This document shows positions 20,747-30,689 of a stretch of DNA of 35,977 bases, piece by piece. The number at the start of each line of letters is the position of its first letter. Positions within the stretch are counted from its first letter, which is position 1. The notes below the pieces were generated by a model. That model made no database searches. It was not told the origin of the DNA and saw only the letters and a list, made by a program, of their open reading frames with translations. The DNA is from Aphelenchoides besseyi (lineage: Eukaryota; Nematoda; Chromadorea; Rhabditida; Aphelenchoididae): contig JAMPIQ010000021.1 of NCBI GenBank assembly GCA_024699855.1, forward strand, positions 1-35,977, given 5' to 3'. The position numbers were made by a program, and so were the translations under genes.

Positions 20747-22558
20747 GTGGCTGTAGAAGCGAACGGAAATGATCTGGCCCAGGTGGTCGTGTTGCTGGCG
20801 GCAGGCGTTGTCGCCGCGCCGATCTTCAAGCGCATCGGCCTCGGTTCGGTGCTCGGCTATCTGGCCGCCGGCCTGGTGATCGGGCCTTACGGTCTCGGTT
20901 TTTTCTCCGATTCGCAGGCCATTCTGCATATAGCGGAACTCGGCGTGGTGATGTTCCTGTTCATCATCGGCCTTGAAATGCAGCCGTCGCGGCTGTGGTC
21001 GATGCGGCAGGATATTTTCGGGCTGGGGGCGCTGCAGGTGCTGGTCTGCATGGCGGGCCTGACATTGATCGGCGTCGGTCTCGGCTTTCCCGTCATCATG
21101 TCCTTCGTCGCCGGCACCGGTTTCGTGCTGACATCGACGGCGATCGTCATGCAGATGCTGCAGGAGCGCAACAGCATGTCGAGCCTGAAAGGCCAGCGCA
21201 TCATCGCCATCCTGCTGTTCGAGGATCTGGCCATCGTGCCGCTGCTGGCGCTTGTCGCTTTCCTCGGTTCGGGCGGCGAACATGTCACGGCGTCGGAACG
21301 CTGGGCTTCCGTCGGCATCGCGCTTGCCGCCGTCGGTGCGCTTATCCTTGCCGGGCGTTATCTTCTCAACCCGTTCTTTCGCCTGCTCGCGGCTTCCGGC
21401 GCGCGGGAGGTGATGACGGCCGCGGCGCTGCTGGTGGTGCTTGGTTCGGCGCTTCTGATGCAGGTCAGCGGCCTTTCCATGGCCATGGGCGCCTTTCTCG
21501 CCGGCGTGCTGCTGTCGGAATCCTCCTTCCGCCATCAACTGGAGGCGGATATCGAGCCGTTTCGCGGCATTCTGCTCGGTCTGTTCTTCCTCGGCGTCGG
21601 CATGGCGATCGATCTTGCCGTCATCGCCTCCAACTGGCAGCTCGTGGTCATCAGCGTCGCAGGCTACATGCTGCTCAAGGCCTTCCTGATCTATGGCGTG
21701 GCGCGGGCGCTCGGCACCACCAGGCGTGAAAGCCTGGAACGGGCGGTGCTGATGGCGCAGGGCGGCGAATTCGCCTTCGTGCTCTATTCTGCCGCCGTCA
21801 GCGCCGGCATTCTCGACCGGGAGGCGAACGCCATACTGACGGCGACCATCATCATCTCCATGGTGCTGACGCCGCTGATGGTCATCCTGCATGACCGGCT
21901 GGTGCCGGCGGCGGTTCCCAATACCGACGATCTCGACCTGCCTGAAAATGTCGAGGGCAGCATTCTCCTCATCGGCTTCGGCCGTTTCGGCCAGATCGTC
22001 AGCCAGCCGCTTCTGGCGCGGGGCTATACGCTGTCGCTGATCGACAAGGATGCCGACTTCGTGCGCGATGCGGCTGAATTCGGTTTCAAGGTCTATTATG
22101 GCGACGGTTCGCGGGCGGAAATCCTGCATGCTGCCGGTGCGAGCACGGCGCGTGCCGTGCTTATCTGCGTCGATGACAAGGAGGCGGCCGTCAGGATCGC
22201 GGAGATCGTCAAGCACGAATTCCCGCTGGTTCCGGTTCTCGCCCGCGCCTATGACCGCGGCCACGCGATCGATCTTCTGAAGGCCGGTGTGGATTACCAG
22301 ATTCGTGAGACGCTGGAATCGGCGCTGAATTTCAGCGAGGAAGTGCTTGGCGCCATGGGCGAGGAGCGGGAAGATGCCGCGCGTCTGGTGGAAGAATTCC
22401 GCGACCGCGACGAGGAACGTTTCGCCATGGAAGTCGTCGGCGGCATCTATGCCGGCCGTTCGCTGATCCGCGGCAATGCCCAGCCGGCCGATCTCGTTGC
22501 CGCCCGCGCCGCGCGCGAGCGGGCCGAGCGGGAAAAGGCAGAAGCCGCAGAGGAATAG
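20747..22558 (+). CDS. KefB/KefC-like monovalent cation:proton antiporter (CPA2) with RCK/KTN domain
   Basis: A 603-residue inner-membrane potassium-efflux or K+/H+ exchange system. The N-terminal two-thirds hold about 12 hydrophobic helices with family marks: FIIGLEM after helix 3, LLFEDLAIVP carrying the transport Asp, and QGGEFAFVLYSAA. From about residue 400 a Rossmann KTN/TrkA-N domain begins with GFGRFG, followed by a LIDKD acidic end. It binds a nucleotide that gates transport. The tail is strongly charged and probably helical. Whether glutathione adducts regulate it, as in E. coli KefC, cannot be read here. A GTG start is used; no better ATG is in frame. It is intact, with no frameshift. 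The PPOX gene follows 49 bases downstream. Confidence 0.9.
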   Translation: MAVEANGNDLAQVVVLLAAGVVAAPIFKRIGLGSVLGYLAAGLVIGPYGLGFFSDSQAILHIAELGVVMFLFIIGLEMQPSRLWSMRQDIFGLGALQVLVCMAGLTLIGVGLGFPVIMSFVAGTGFVLTSTAIVMQMLQERNSMSSLKGQRIIAILLFEDLAIVPLLALVAFLGSGGEHVTASERWASVGIALAAVGALILAGRYLLNPFFRLLAASGAREVMTAAALLVVLGSALLMQVSGLSMAMGAFLAGVLLSESSFRHQLEADIEPFRGILLGLFFLGVGMAIDLAVIASNWQLVVISVAGYMLLKAFLIYGVARALGTTRRESLERAVLMAQGGEFAFVLYSAAVSAGILDREANAILTATIIISMVLTPLMVILHDRLVPAAVPNTDDLDLPENVEGSILLIGFGRFGQIVSQPLLARGYTLSLIDKDADFVRDAAEFGFKVYYGDGSRAEILHAAGASTARAVLICVDDKEAAVRIAEIVKHEFPLVPVLARAYDRGHAIDLLKAGVDYQIRETLESALNFSEEVLGAMGEEREDAARLVEEFRDRDEERFAMEVVGGIYAGRSLIRGNAQPADLVAARAARERAEREKAEAAEE

Positions 22559-22607
22559 GACGCCCCGGTCTTTCGGCGGCGACAGAGGGAATTGGCAGGG
22601 ATAGGAC

Positions 22608-23216
22608 ATGACGATCATTCGCACGGTTGAGGAATTGAAGGCCATCTATGACAGCACGAGCGAGGCATCGATCGCCAAGGTGACAGCCACGCTGACGGCC
22701 GAATACCGGCTGATGATCGAGACTTCGCCCTTCCTGGCGCTGGCGACGGTCGGGCCGGAAGGCATGGACTGTTCGCCGCGCGGCGACAAGGGCGGCGTGG
22801 TCCGGGTGGCCGATGAGAGGACCGTGCTTCTGCCAGACTGGCGCGGCAATAACCGTGTGGATTCGCTTCTGAACATCGTGCGCGATCCGCGCGTTGCGCT
22901 GATGTTCCTGATACCCGGCTCGAATACGACGATGCGCATCAACGGCCGTGCTGTGGTCTCCGTCGATCCTGACCTGCTGGAAAGCTTCGAGATGGACGGC
23001 AAACATCCGCGCACCGTCATTGTGGTGACAATCGATGAAGTCTATTTCCAGTGCGCCCGGGCGCTGATGCGCTCGGAACTATGGAACCCCGATAATTTCG
23101 TCGACCCGGCCTCGCTTCCGACACCCGGTCTTCTGCTCAAGGCGGCCAAGGCGGAATTCGATCAGGAGACCTATGACCGGGAATGGGCGGCGCGGGCGGC
23201 GAAGACCATGTGGTGA
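22608..23216 (+). CDS. PPOX-type FMN-binding flavoprotein
   Basis: A 202-residue intact protein of the pyridoxamine-5'-phosphate-oxidase-like split-barrel superfamily, close to the MSMEG_1061-type group (family name from memory). The barrel begins around residue 40 (FLALATVGPEGMDCSPRG), with DWRGNNRVDSLLNI in the middle and a typical RVALMFLIPGSNTTMRING strand pair. Such proteins bind FMN or F420 and reduce varied substrates; the substrate is unknown here and true vitamin B6 oxidase (PdxH) is unlikely. AGGGA lies just before the ATG. It lies 49 bases after the antiporter and is probably co-transcribed; a link to oxidative or electrophile stress is inference. Confidence 0.85.
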   Translation: MTIIRTVEELKAIYDSTSEASIAKVTATLTAEYRLMIETSPFLALATVGPEGMDCSPRGDKGGVVRVADERTVLLPDWRGNNRVDSLLNIVRDPRVALMFLIPGSNTTMRINGRAVVSVDPDLLESFEMDGKHPRTVIVVTIDEVYFQCARALMRSELWNPDNFVDPASLPTPGLLLKAAKAEFDQETYDREWAARAAKTMW

Positions 23217-23299
23217 GGCGCAGTAACGACCGACCTTGGGCCGCTGAGGCAATCCTCGCAAGGCTTACGTCATTGGCGAAAGCGGAGCGCGTCTCACTC

Positions 23300-23413
23300 C
23301 GTCACCCCGGACTGGATCCGGGGTCTAGCGCGATCAAGTCCTTGATCGCAAGAGGCTTTTCTCACGGCGCAGACGCGCCGTGACTGGATGCCGGATCGAG
23401 TCCGGCATGACGG
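23300..23413. repeat. Rhizobial-type intergenic palindrome, element 3
   Basis: About 114 bases, beginning CCGTCACCCCGGACTGGATC and ending in a GGCATGACGG outer arm, with the same inner ATCAAGTCCTTGAT palindrome as element 2. It lies between convergent PPOX and cyclase genes, where it may act as a shared transcript end. Confidence 0.75.
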
Positions 23414-23442
23414 AGGAGATAGTAGCGCACACACCACCATCC

Positions 23443-24514
23443 TCACGTCCGATAAATCAGCCAGTTCTTGCCGGTATAGTTCTTCTGCATGCCGTCCTCG
23501 TAATAGACGGAGCGGTTCCGGCCGGTTTCCTTGGCATGGTAGAGCGCGGTGTCGGCGTGGCCGTAAAGTTCGCTCGGGTTGGTGGCCTGTGCGGCGGAAG
23601 CGAAACCGAGGGAGATCGTCACCGTGCCGTAGTCGGCGCCCGATCTCGAATTGCGGAAGGGCGTGCTTTCCAGCGACAGGCGGATGCGCTCGCACATCAC
23701 CATCACCTCTTCCGGCGTATTGCCGTCCAGAATGATGGCGAATTCCTCGCCGCCGCTTCTGGCGACAAAACCATCCTTGCGGACATTGGCGCGGATGACC
23801 GAGGGCGACGGTGGCGAGAATCTTGTCGCCGACCGGATGGCCGAAAGTGTCGTTGATCCGCTTGAAATGATCGATATCGAGCAGGACGAGCGTGGTATAT
23901 TGCAGGCCGATGGAGCTGTCATAGATGGATGCCAGCCGGTCGTCGAAGGCGCGCCGATTGGACAGGCGCGTCAACGAATCCGTATTGGCGATGCGCTTGT
24001 ACTCATCCAGCTCCAGACGCACCTGATGCATTTCCTCGGCATGGCGGTTGACATCGTTGAAGGTCTTTTCGCCGTCGATGATCTTCGAGCCGGTGGCCTC
24101 GGCCAGCAGCGAAATCGCATTCCTCAGAATATTGCTGCTGGCGGCATTCTTGTCATCGATGCGCTGACGCGTTTCGCCGAGAATCCTGTTGTAGTTCTCG
24201 ATGGAGGATTGTTCGCGCCTCAGCGTGCCCAGAAGGCCCTCCAGTTCGCGTCTGAGCTTCTCATGGGCATCGTCGATGGACCGGGCGGGATTGCCTTCCC
24301 CGTAACGTAAGGACAGCTCGTCCAGATCCTCCTGCGTGACCCGGTTTCCAAGCGCTGCCAGATCCTTCGTCAGGGCAGGGTTCGAACCGATATAGGCTTC
24401 GTAAAAGAGGCTGTAGTTACGCGGGATCGGCGAAACACCCATGCTCCGCATGGCATAGGCAATCTGCCCGGCAATGTCGGGCCCCGTGGTTTTGGGCGTG
24501 GATGCCGTGTTCAT
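23443..24514 (-). CDS. Diguanylate cyclase (GGDEF domain), soluble, with one frameshift
   Basis: Makes cyclic di-GMP from two GTP, a signal for attachment and motility. The corrected protein is about 356 residues with no membrane segment. The N-terminal ~175 residues form a helical, partly coiled-coil sensor of unknown ligand. The GGDEF domain begins at TDSLTRLSNRRAF, has the metal-binding DIDHFKRINDTFGH, and carries the active-site form GGEEF. The inhibitory RxxD site is not canonical (RKDG at the expected spot), so product inhibition may be weak. A +1 in GGG at 23,803-23,805 shifts the frame shortly before GGEEF. I chose the ATG at 24,514 over a TTG one codon earlier because GGAG lies about 8 bases upstream. 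It is preceded by an AT-rich region. Confidence 0.88.
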
Positions 24515-25022
24515 CAAGAAACTCCAGTGAGTCTGCTTATCGACTATGATTATTATTATGAAGGTCGTTTTGGAAAGCTTAATTTATGGGAAACTAATTT
24601 TTGTGCCCGGAAACTTCATTTTCGTCACTTTTTATCTTATTTAATTGATAAATATAAGTAATTTTCATTCTGAAGAATTCCGGAAATTTTTCCCTCTACT
24701 ATTCGCCTTGGTGACAGCATCGCATTTATTCTGTCAATCCCAATAACGGGATTCGTGTGATTTATTTTGGCACAACAATATGTAGAAATAATTCCGCGGC
24801 GGAAAGCCATGGTGGTTTTTGAATTCGTGGAAATCCCGCCTATAGGCGGTTTTTTTTATTATCATTCGTGTCGGGATACAGGAACGTTACAGTCTTGTCT
24901 TCCGTTCCCGTGCCATGCGGCACGCGGCGGTGCCGTTTAGTGACGGCGCGGCAACCGTTCGGTAAGGTTCAGGAAGAGCTCAGTTATGCTGCCGGCCCAA
25001 GTTTGGCCGTATCGCCTGCGTG
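24515..25022. other. AT-rich intergenic region between moeA and the cyclase gene
   Basis: No convincing gene. The half next to the cyclase gene is strikingly AT-rich for this genome and probably holds its promoter. Visible elements are a 13-base palindrome TTCCGCGGCGGAA near 24,792, a 6-bp hairpin AATCCC/GGGATT near 24,738-24,755, and a plus-strand terminator at 24,836-24,858 with no annotated plus-strand gene before it. A short plus-strand RNA of about 50-150 nt ending at that terminator is possible. The open frame from 24,868 to 25,203 overlaps moeA antisense and shows no protein family features. Confidence 0.6.
24836..24858 (+). terminator. Orphan rho-independent terminator, plus strand
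   Basis: Stem CCGCC/GGCGG with loop TATA, followed by eight or more T's. The left arm keeps the same stem-loop next to an A-run in reverse complement (near 1,989-2,011). The T-tract is only on the plus strand, so it does not serve moeA or the cyclase gene, which are both on the minus strand. Confidence 0.7.
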
Positions 25023-26245
25023 TCAGGATCTCAGCCTGATGACCGGGCATTCCGCCCCGGCCGCCGCCGCCGGCGCGTTCGGCGGGCGCACGATCAAGCC
25101 GTCGGAATGGGCCAATATCTTCATCATCGATGAATCCTGCTTCGCATGGGCTTCCGCCACCAGCAGGCCGTTTTCGTCCGTGCTGAAACGGGCGCGCAGA
25201 TAATCCTGCCGATGATCATTCGCTTTCAACGGCGTGGCGGTGCGGGGCGGTGGTCGTGCGTTGCAGCGGCGCACGGCGGGCGATGCTGCGGAGCAGCGGT
25301 TCGAGGAACAGCAGGCCGCAGACGAGGCTGGCAACCGGGTTTCCGGGCAGGCCCAGAACCTGCATGGCGCCGATGGACCCGACCATCAGCGGTTTCCCCG
25401 GACGCATGGCGATGCGCCAGAAATCGAGCTGCATGCCCTCCGCCTTCAAGGCTGCCTGCACGAGGTCGTGGTCGCCGACGGAGGCGCCGCCGAGCGTCAC
25501 AAGCACATCGACCTTCGCCGCGACCGCCTTGCCGATGGCGGCGCGGATCAGCCTGTCGTCATCGGCGATGATGCCGAGATCGAGAACCTCGGCACCGGCC
25601 TGACGGGCAAGGGCTGCGACGCCGAAGGTGTTGGAGGCGATGATCTGGGCTGGCTGCGGTGCGCTTCCCGGTGGCAGCAACTCATCGCCGGTGGCGAGGA
25701 TGGCGATGCGCGGCCTGCGATAGATAGACGGAGAGCGCGGCATGGTTCATCGCCGCGGCGAGCGTCAGGTCGGTGAAGCCGAGTTCACGCCCGGCCTTCA
25801 GGGCCGCTTCGCCTTCGGTAAAATCCTGTCCGCGCGGGCGGATATGTCGCCCGGCGGTGACGTCGAAGGCGGTGCGGATTTTTCCGCCCTCCAGCACTTC
25901 GGCATCTTCCTGAATGAGAATGGTATCCGCACCCTGCGGCACGGGCGCGCCGGTGAAGATGCGCACGGCCTGACCTTCACCCACCGTGCCGGTAAAGGCA
26001 TGGCCGGCGGCGGCCTGACCGATGACGGTGAGGACCGAGCCGATCGCCGCCGCATCGGCGCTGCGCAGCGCATAACCGTCCATGGCCGAGGCATCGAAGG
26101 GGGGCTGGGTGAGGCGTGCGGTGAGATCGGCCGAGAGAACCCGGCCATCGCATTCGGCGAGCGGCAGGGTTTCGCTTTCGGTCACCGGAACCGCTGCTTC
26201 CAGAAGGCGTCTCATGGCCTCATCCACGGGCAGCAGCGGTTTCAT
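25023..26245 (-). CDS. moeA: Molybdopterin molybdenumtransferase MoeA, with two frameshifts
   Basis: Inserts molybdate into adenylated molybdopterin to give active Moco. The corrected protein is about 405 residues. The N-terminal half has the PFDASAMDGYA motif and the GxAAAGHAFTG-type segment. The middle carries LATGDELLPPG and the MPT-binding LVTLGGASVGDHD. The C-terminus has the small beta domain. Two defects break the frame: a 4-base tandem duplication at 25,719-25,726 and an extra base in GGGG at 25,244-25,247. Both are probably sequencing errors, because protein similarity resumes at once in the next frame. The ATG immediately follows the moaC TGA with no gap, which indicates translational coupling. 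It is the last gene of the five-gene minus-strand operon. Confidence 0.9.
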
Positions 26246-26737
26246 TCAAGTCTCCTGTCGCCGGAAATCGCCGGATTTGCCGCCGCTCTTTTCAAGAAGG
26301 CGGATATTGACGATTTCCATCGCCTTGTCGGCGGCCTTGGCCATGTCGTAGATCGTCAGGCAGGCGATGGATACGGCGGTCAGCGCTTCCATCTCCACGC
26401 CGGTCTTGCCGGACAATTTCACCAGCGCTTCGACCCGTAGGCCGGGCAGGGCGGCGTCTTCGGTAATATCCACCGCCACCTTTGTCAGCATCAGCGGATG
26501 GCAGAGCGGGATGAGGTTTGCCGTCTGCTTGGCGGCCATGATGCCGGCGAGGCGTGCAGTGCCGATGACATCGCCCTTCTTGGCGTTGCCCTCGCGGATG
26601 AGCGCCAGCGTTTCCGGCTTCATCTTCACGAAGCCTTCGGCGACGGCAACACGGACGGTCTCTGCCTTGTCGCCGACATCGACCATATGCGCTTCGCCGC
26701 CGGCATCGATATGGGTGAGCTTTCCCGTCTCGCTCAT
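26246..26737 (-). CDS. moaC: Cyclic pyranopterin monophosphate synthase MoaC
   Basis: Second enzyme of Moco synthesis; it turns 3',8-cyclo-GTP, the MoaA product, into cyclic pyranopterin monophosphate. 163 residues, the usual length. Seen are the early [10 protein letters not shown] (residues 18-27), the KMKPETL segment, LCHPL (78-82), KTGVEMEAL (111-119) and YDMAKA (130-135), which build the active site of the hexamer. It starts 7 bases after trpC and its stop abuts the moeA ATG. The frame is intact. Its partner moaA lies about 6 kb away in a separate transcription unit. Confidence 0.96.
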   Translation of the reverse strand: MSETGKLTHIDAGGEAHMVDVGDKAETVRVAVAEGFVKMKPETLALIREGNAKKGDVIGTARLAGIMAAKQTANLIPLCHPLMLTKVAVDITEDAALPGLRVEALVKLSGKTGVEMEALTAVSIACLTIYDMAKAADKAMEIVNIRLLEKSGGKSGDFRRQET

Positions 26738-26744
26738 CGGTGCA

Positions 26745-27560
26745 TTATTCCGCTGCCAGAATGCCGGATTGGCCGGTCAGCAGCGCTTTGGTGGCCGCCG
26801 TCACATCGTCCTTGCGCATCAGGCTTTCGCCGACGAGGAAGGTACTGATGCCGCTTTTTTCGAGACGCTTACAATCCTCGAAGGTGAAGATGCCGCTCTC
26901 GCCGACCAGCAGCTTTTCCGCGGGCACGAGGCCTGCGAGCTTCTCGCTGGTTTCGAGACTGACCTCGAAGGTGCGCAGGTTGCGGTTGTTGATGCCGAGA
27001 AGCGGCGAGGCGAGCTTCAGCGCCCGTTCCGTTTCTTCCTCATCATGCACTTCCACCAGCACATCCATGCCGAGCGCGAAAGCCTCGTCTTCAAGGCGTT
27101 TCGCCTCGTCGTCGGAAAGCGAGGCCATGATGAGGAGAATGCAGTCCGCGCCCCAGGCGCGGGCCTCATGCACCTGATAGGTCTCGAACATGAAATCCTT
27201 GCGCAGCGCCGGCAGGGCGCAGGCATTGCGGGCGGCGGTCAGGAATTCCGGGGCGCCCTGAAAGCTTGGGCTATCCGTCAGCACCGAAAGACAGGCGGCG
27301 CCACCGGCTTCATAGGCGGCGGCCAGCGCCGGCGGATCGAAATCCGGGCGGATGAGGCCCTTGGAGGGGCTGGCCTTCTTGATTTCGGCGATCAGACCGA
27401 ACTTGCCTTCGGCCTGCTTTGCCCGGAGCGCCCTGTAGAAACCGCGCGGTGCGCTCTGGCCTGCGGCCATGGCCTTCAGGTCGGCCAGCGAGACCTTCGC
27501 CTTGGCGGCGGCGATTTCCTCGCGCTTGTAAATTTCGATCTTTTTCAGAATGTCGCTCAT
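26745..27560 (-). CDS. trpC: Indole-3-glycerol-phosphate synthase TrpC
   Basis: Fourth step of tryptophan synthesis: it closes the indole ring from CdRP, releasing CO2. 271 residues, a stand-alone TIM barrel without the TrpF domain found fused in E. coli. Catalytic segments are [10 protein letters not shown] (59-68, with the essential Glu and Lys), LRKDF (119-123), NNRNL (191-195) and GESGI (220-224). It starts 10 bases after trpD and precedes moaC by 7 bases. The frame is intact. Confidence 0.97.
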   Translation of the reverse strand: MSDILKKIEIYKREEIAAAKAKVSLADLKAMAAGQSAPRGFYRALRAKQAEGKFGLIAEIKKASPSKGLIRPDFDPPALAAAYEAGGAACLSVLTDSPSFQGAPEFLTAARNACALPALRKDFMFETYQVHEARAWGADCILLIMASLSDDEAKRLEDEAFALGMDVLVEVHDEEETERALKLASPLLGINNRNLRTFEVSLETSEKLAGLVPAEKLLVGESGIFTFEDCKRLEKSGISTFLVGESLMRKDDVTAATKALLTGQSGILAAE

Positions 27561-27570
27561 GATCTCGCTC

Positions 27571-28048
27571 TCATTCCTGAACCTCGTTGGACACGGCAAC
27601 CAGACGGTCGAGCGCGGCAGCGGCCTTGCCGCTGTCCAGCGCCTCGCTGACGATCGCCATCGCCTCAGACAGTGTTTCCGCCTTGCCGGCGATAACCAGC
27701 GCTGCGGCCGCATTGCACAGCGACACGTCACGATAGGCGTTGCGTTTGCCGGACAGAACCTCGCGCAGCGCCGCCGCATTGGCAATCCCGTCGCCGCCCT
27801 TCAGATCTTCCATGGACGCGGGCTCGACACCGAAATCCTTCGGCGTCAGGTCGAAGGTGCGGATCTTGCCATTTTCCAGTGCCGCGACATGGGTAACGCC
27901 CGTGGTCGTCACCTCGTCCATGCCGTCGCCATGCACGACCCAGATGCTTTCCGAACCCAGATCGCGCAGCACTTCCGCAAGCGGCACCAGCCAGCGCGGC
28001 GAAAAGACGCCGAGCAGTTGCCGTTTGGCGCCCGCCGGGTTGGAGAGG

Positions 28049-28080
<32 letters not shown>

Positions 28081-28590
28081 GAGTTCGACGCGGCTTGGGC
28101 CGACATGGCGCATGGCCGAATGGTGAAGCTGCGCGAACATGAAACCGAGACCCGCCTCGCTGATGCAGCGGGCTATGAGTTCCGGACCGATATCGAGCTT
28201 CACGCCGAGCGCCGAGAGCGCATCCGCCGTGCCGGATTTGGAGCTCAGCGCCCGGTTGCCGTGCTTTGCGACCGGCAGGCCGGTGCCGGCGACGATGATC
28301 GAGGCGAGCGTCGAGATATTATAGGTGCCGATGCCGTCACCGCCGGTGCCGACGATATCGATGGCATTGGCGGGGGCCGAAACCGGCAGCATGCGGGAAC
28401 GCATGGAGGAGACGGCGCCGACGATTTCGTCCACCGTTTCCCCGCGCACGCGCAGCGCCATCAGGAAACCGCCGATCTGCGACGGCGTGGCTTCGCCCGA
28501 CATCAGAATGTCGAAAGCCGCCCGCGCATCCTCGCGGTTCAGGCTTTCTCCATTGGCGACCTTGGCGATTAGCGGCTTCAGTTCGGCCAT
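27571..28590 (-). CDS. trpD: Anthranilate phosphoribosyltransferase TrpD
   Basis: Joins anthranilate to phosphoribosyl pyrophosphate, the second tryptophan step. 339 residues, stand-alone without a TrpG domain. The PRPP loop GTGGDG is at residues 81-86, then NISTLAS, KHGNR, and the [14 protein letters not shown] segment that shapes the anthranilate channel. A longer open frame extends upstream into the foldase gene, but the ATG at 28,590 gives the standard N-terminus. It lies 16 bases after the PPIase stop. The frame is intact. Confidence 0.97.
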
Positions 28591-28606
28591 CTTGTCGCCC
28601 CCCGGG

Positions 28607-30499
28607 TTAGAAGCCGACCATCGCCTGATCGGCGAGGGCCTGATTGATGGTGACACCATAGTCATTCTGCAGGCGGTTGACCATCTGGTCCAGCATGTCA
28701 TCGCCGGCCGCGCGGGCAATGGCGGCGAACTGCTGGTCGTCATTGGCGAGCGCGTCGGCAGGCGCATTGGTGTCGACCGAGGTGACCTTGAAGAGGATAC
28801 GGCTGGAACCGTCGGCATCGGCCGCCGTGCCCACCTTGCCCTCCGCGCCGGAGAAGACCGCCGCGATGGTCTGCTGGCCGAAAATGGCGTCTTCGCTGTT
28901 GCGGCGCAGGCCGGATTTCTGTTCGACGGCAAGGCTCAGCTCACCGGCCACGGCTTCCAGCGTGTCGCCCTTTTCGACGCGCGCCTTCAGTTCCTCGGCC
29001 TTGGCGGCAAGCGCGTTGCGCTGCTGCTCCGCCGTCCAGTCAGCCACGACATCGTCGCGAACTTCGGCAAGTGTGCGGTCGCGGGCGGCGATGATCTGGT
29101 CGACATCGAACCAGATGTAGCCTTCACGGCCGAGATTGATCGGCAGCGCTTCCGTGCCGGGTTCGGTCTTGAAGACCTCCTGCGCCAGCTGCGGGGAGGG
29201 CAGGCCCTGAACCGCATCGCCCTTTTCATCGAGGCCGGAAGCGTCGATGGCGGCGATGGTGACGGGTTTCAGGTTCAGCTGCGTTGCCGCATCGGCGAGC
29301 GAAGAACCGCCGGCGCGCAGATCCTCGTAACGGTCGTGAACATTGGTGATTTCTTCCGCAGCGGCGGCGGTGGCGAGGTCCTTGCGGATATCTTCCTTCG
29401 CCTCTTCCAGCGTGCGGGTCGTTTCCGGCTTGATGCCGGTGACGCGCAGGAGGACGGGGCCGAAGGAACCCTGGACCACCGGCGATACGCCGCCATCCTT
29501 CTGGATGGCGAAAGCGGCCTCGGCAATCGACTGGTCGGGGATGGTATCCCTGGTGAATTCGCCGAGGGTCACGTCGGAAGCGGTCTTGCCCTGATCCTTC
29601 ACCACCTGGTCATAGGTGGTGTTGCCGAGGCGGATCTGCTCGGCGGCGGCCTCTGCCATTTCCTTTTCAGGGAAGGTCAGCTGCTCCACCGTGCGACGAC
29701 CGGCGGTGCGGAAGCTGTCCTTGTGGCTGTTATAATAATCGGCGATCTGGGCGTCGGTGACGGCGGCCTGATCGGCAATATCGGACGGCTCAAGCTTCAC
29801 ATAGGTGAACTTGCGGAACTCGGGCGCGCGATATTTCGTCTTGTTGGTTTCGAACCAGGGGGCAAGCACGTCGTCGCCCGGCGCCTTGACCGGCGGAATG
29901 ACGGCGTTCGAAAGAATGACGTAATCGACGGCGCGCTGCTCGTTGCGATATTGCTTCAGCGCATCCACCAGCACCTGCGGCGCGGCAAAACCGTCGGAAA
30001 CGGCTTCGACGATCTGGCTGCGGACGGCGACCTTGCTGCGTTCCTTGATATAGTCATCCTCACGGAAACCGGAATTGCGCAGGCGTTCGCTGAAGAGATT
30101 GCGGTCGAACTGGCCGTTGACCGCCTTGAAGGCCGGGTCTTCGGCGATGAGATTGGCGAGGCGGTTTTCCGAAAGGCCGAGATTCATCTTCGAGGCCAGC
30201 TCGTCAAGCGCTGCACCGGCCGCAAGCTGGCTGAACACCTGGCGGTCGATACCGAAGGCCTTGGCCTGCTCGGTCGTCAGCCTTGTGCCGAACTGGCGGC
30301 TGAGATCGGAAATCTGGCGCTGATAGGCGAGGCGGAATTCCTCCGGGCTGACCGTCTGGTCGCCCACCGTCATGACGGCGTGGGAATTGGCGGTGACAAG
30401 CGATGCGGAGACGCCCCAGATGCCAAAAGAGACAACAAGCAGGAGAAGCAGCAGCTTGGCTGCCATGGTTCGAGAAGCATTTCTCAGGGAATCGAGCAT
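28607..30499 (-). CDS. SurA/PpiD-type membrane-anchored periplasmic foldase
   Basis: A 630-residue peptidyl-prolyl isomerase/chaperone that probably helps outer-membrane and periplasmic proteins fold. One membrane anchor lies at about residues 13-35 after a short basic start, placing the rest in the periplasm. A SurA-N-like chaperone domain follows, then a parvulin-like (PpiC) domain at about residues 265-360 (from [17 protein letters not shown]), and a long C-terminal region. Several parvulin active-site residues are not obvious, so isomerase activity is uncertain, as in other PpiD proteins. It is the first gene of the operon with trpD, trpC, moaC and moeA, a grouping that looks co-transcriptional without a shared pathway. 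The frame is intact. The longer antisense frame opposite it is not a gene. Confidence 0.92.
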   Translation of the reverse strand: MLDSLRNASRTMAAKLLLLLLVVSFGIWGVSASLVTANSHAVMTVGDQTVSPEEFRLAYQRQISDLSRQFGTRLTTEQAKAFGIDRQVFSQLAAGAALDELASKMNLGLSENRLANLIAEDPAFKAVNGQFDRNLFSERLRNSGFREDDYIKERSKVAVRSQIVEAVSDGFAAPQVLVDALKQYRNEQRAVDYVILSNAVIPPVKAPGDDVLAPWFETNKTKYRAPEFRKFTYVKLEPSDIADQAAVTDAQIADYYNSHKDSFRTAGRRTVEQLTFPEKEMAEAAAEQIRLGNTTYDQVVKDQGKTASDVTLGEFTRDTIPDQSIAEAAFAIQKDGGVSPVVQGSFGPVLLRVTGIKPETTRTLEEAKEDIRKDLATAAAAEEITNVHDRYEDLRAGGSSLADAATQLNLKPVTIAAIDASGLDEKGDAVQGLPSPQLAQEVFKTEPGTEALPINLGREGYIWFDVDQIIAARDRTLAEVRDDVVADWTAEQQRNALAAKAEELKARVEKGDTLEAVAGELSLAVEQKSGLRRNSEDAIFGQQTIAAVFSGAEGKVGTAADADGSSRILFKVTSVDTNAPADALANDDQQFAAIARAAGDDMLDQMVNRLQNDYGVTINQALADQAMVGF

Positions 30500-30689
30500 C
30501 GTTATGCAAACCTCACAGGAACGTCGTCGCGGTCGCCGGCTCTCCGGCCCGCAACGTATCGGCGTTCCTTAAATCAATCCAAACGGAAATTGAAGGGAAT
30601 TTGCCTTGGAAAAACGGGGTTTTGAAAACGCTTGTGTGATTGGAGGCGGGATTTTCCGCCATCGTCTTCGCCGCGTTGCGCCCGCGAAG

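Larger units (their letters stand above)
14143..26780 (+). repeat. Right arm of giant inverted repeat: the reliable copy
   Basis: This is the partner of 1-13,730 and the copy to use for annotation. Reading frames are long, protein motifs are intact and operon overlaps are clean. It still carries scattered single-base insertions that break individual genes; these are noted gene by gene. The arm runs from inside the LytM-domain gene to the 3' end of trpC. Beyond 26,780 the sequence continues as normal single-copy chromosome. Confidence 0.92.

Noticed and set aside
20654..22645. A 663-codon minus-strand open frame opposite the antiporter gene
   Set aside because: Antisense shadow of a complete antiporter. 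The composition (His, Asp, Arg, Gln-rich) is typical of reverse-strand reading of hydrophobic codons.
24868..25203. A 111-codon plus-strand ORF beyond the orphan terminator
   Set aside because: Most of it is antisense to the conserved moeA C-terminus, with no domain and no good ribosome-binding site.
26367..28572. Plus-strand open frames of 427 and 340 codons opposite moaC, trpC and trpD
   Set aside because: They overlap three intact, motif-bearing genes in antisense and have no recognisable domain.
28325..30625. A 766-codon plus-strand open frame opposite the foldase and trpD genes
   Set aside because: The opposite strand encodes well-conserved proteins with clear motifs. Long antisense frames are common in GC-rich DNA, and this one shows no family features or ribosome-binding site.
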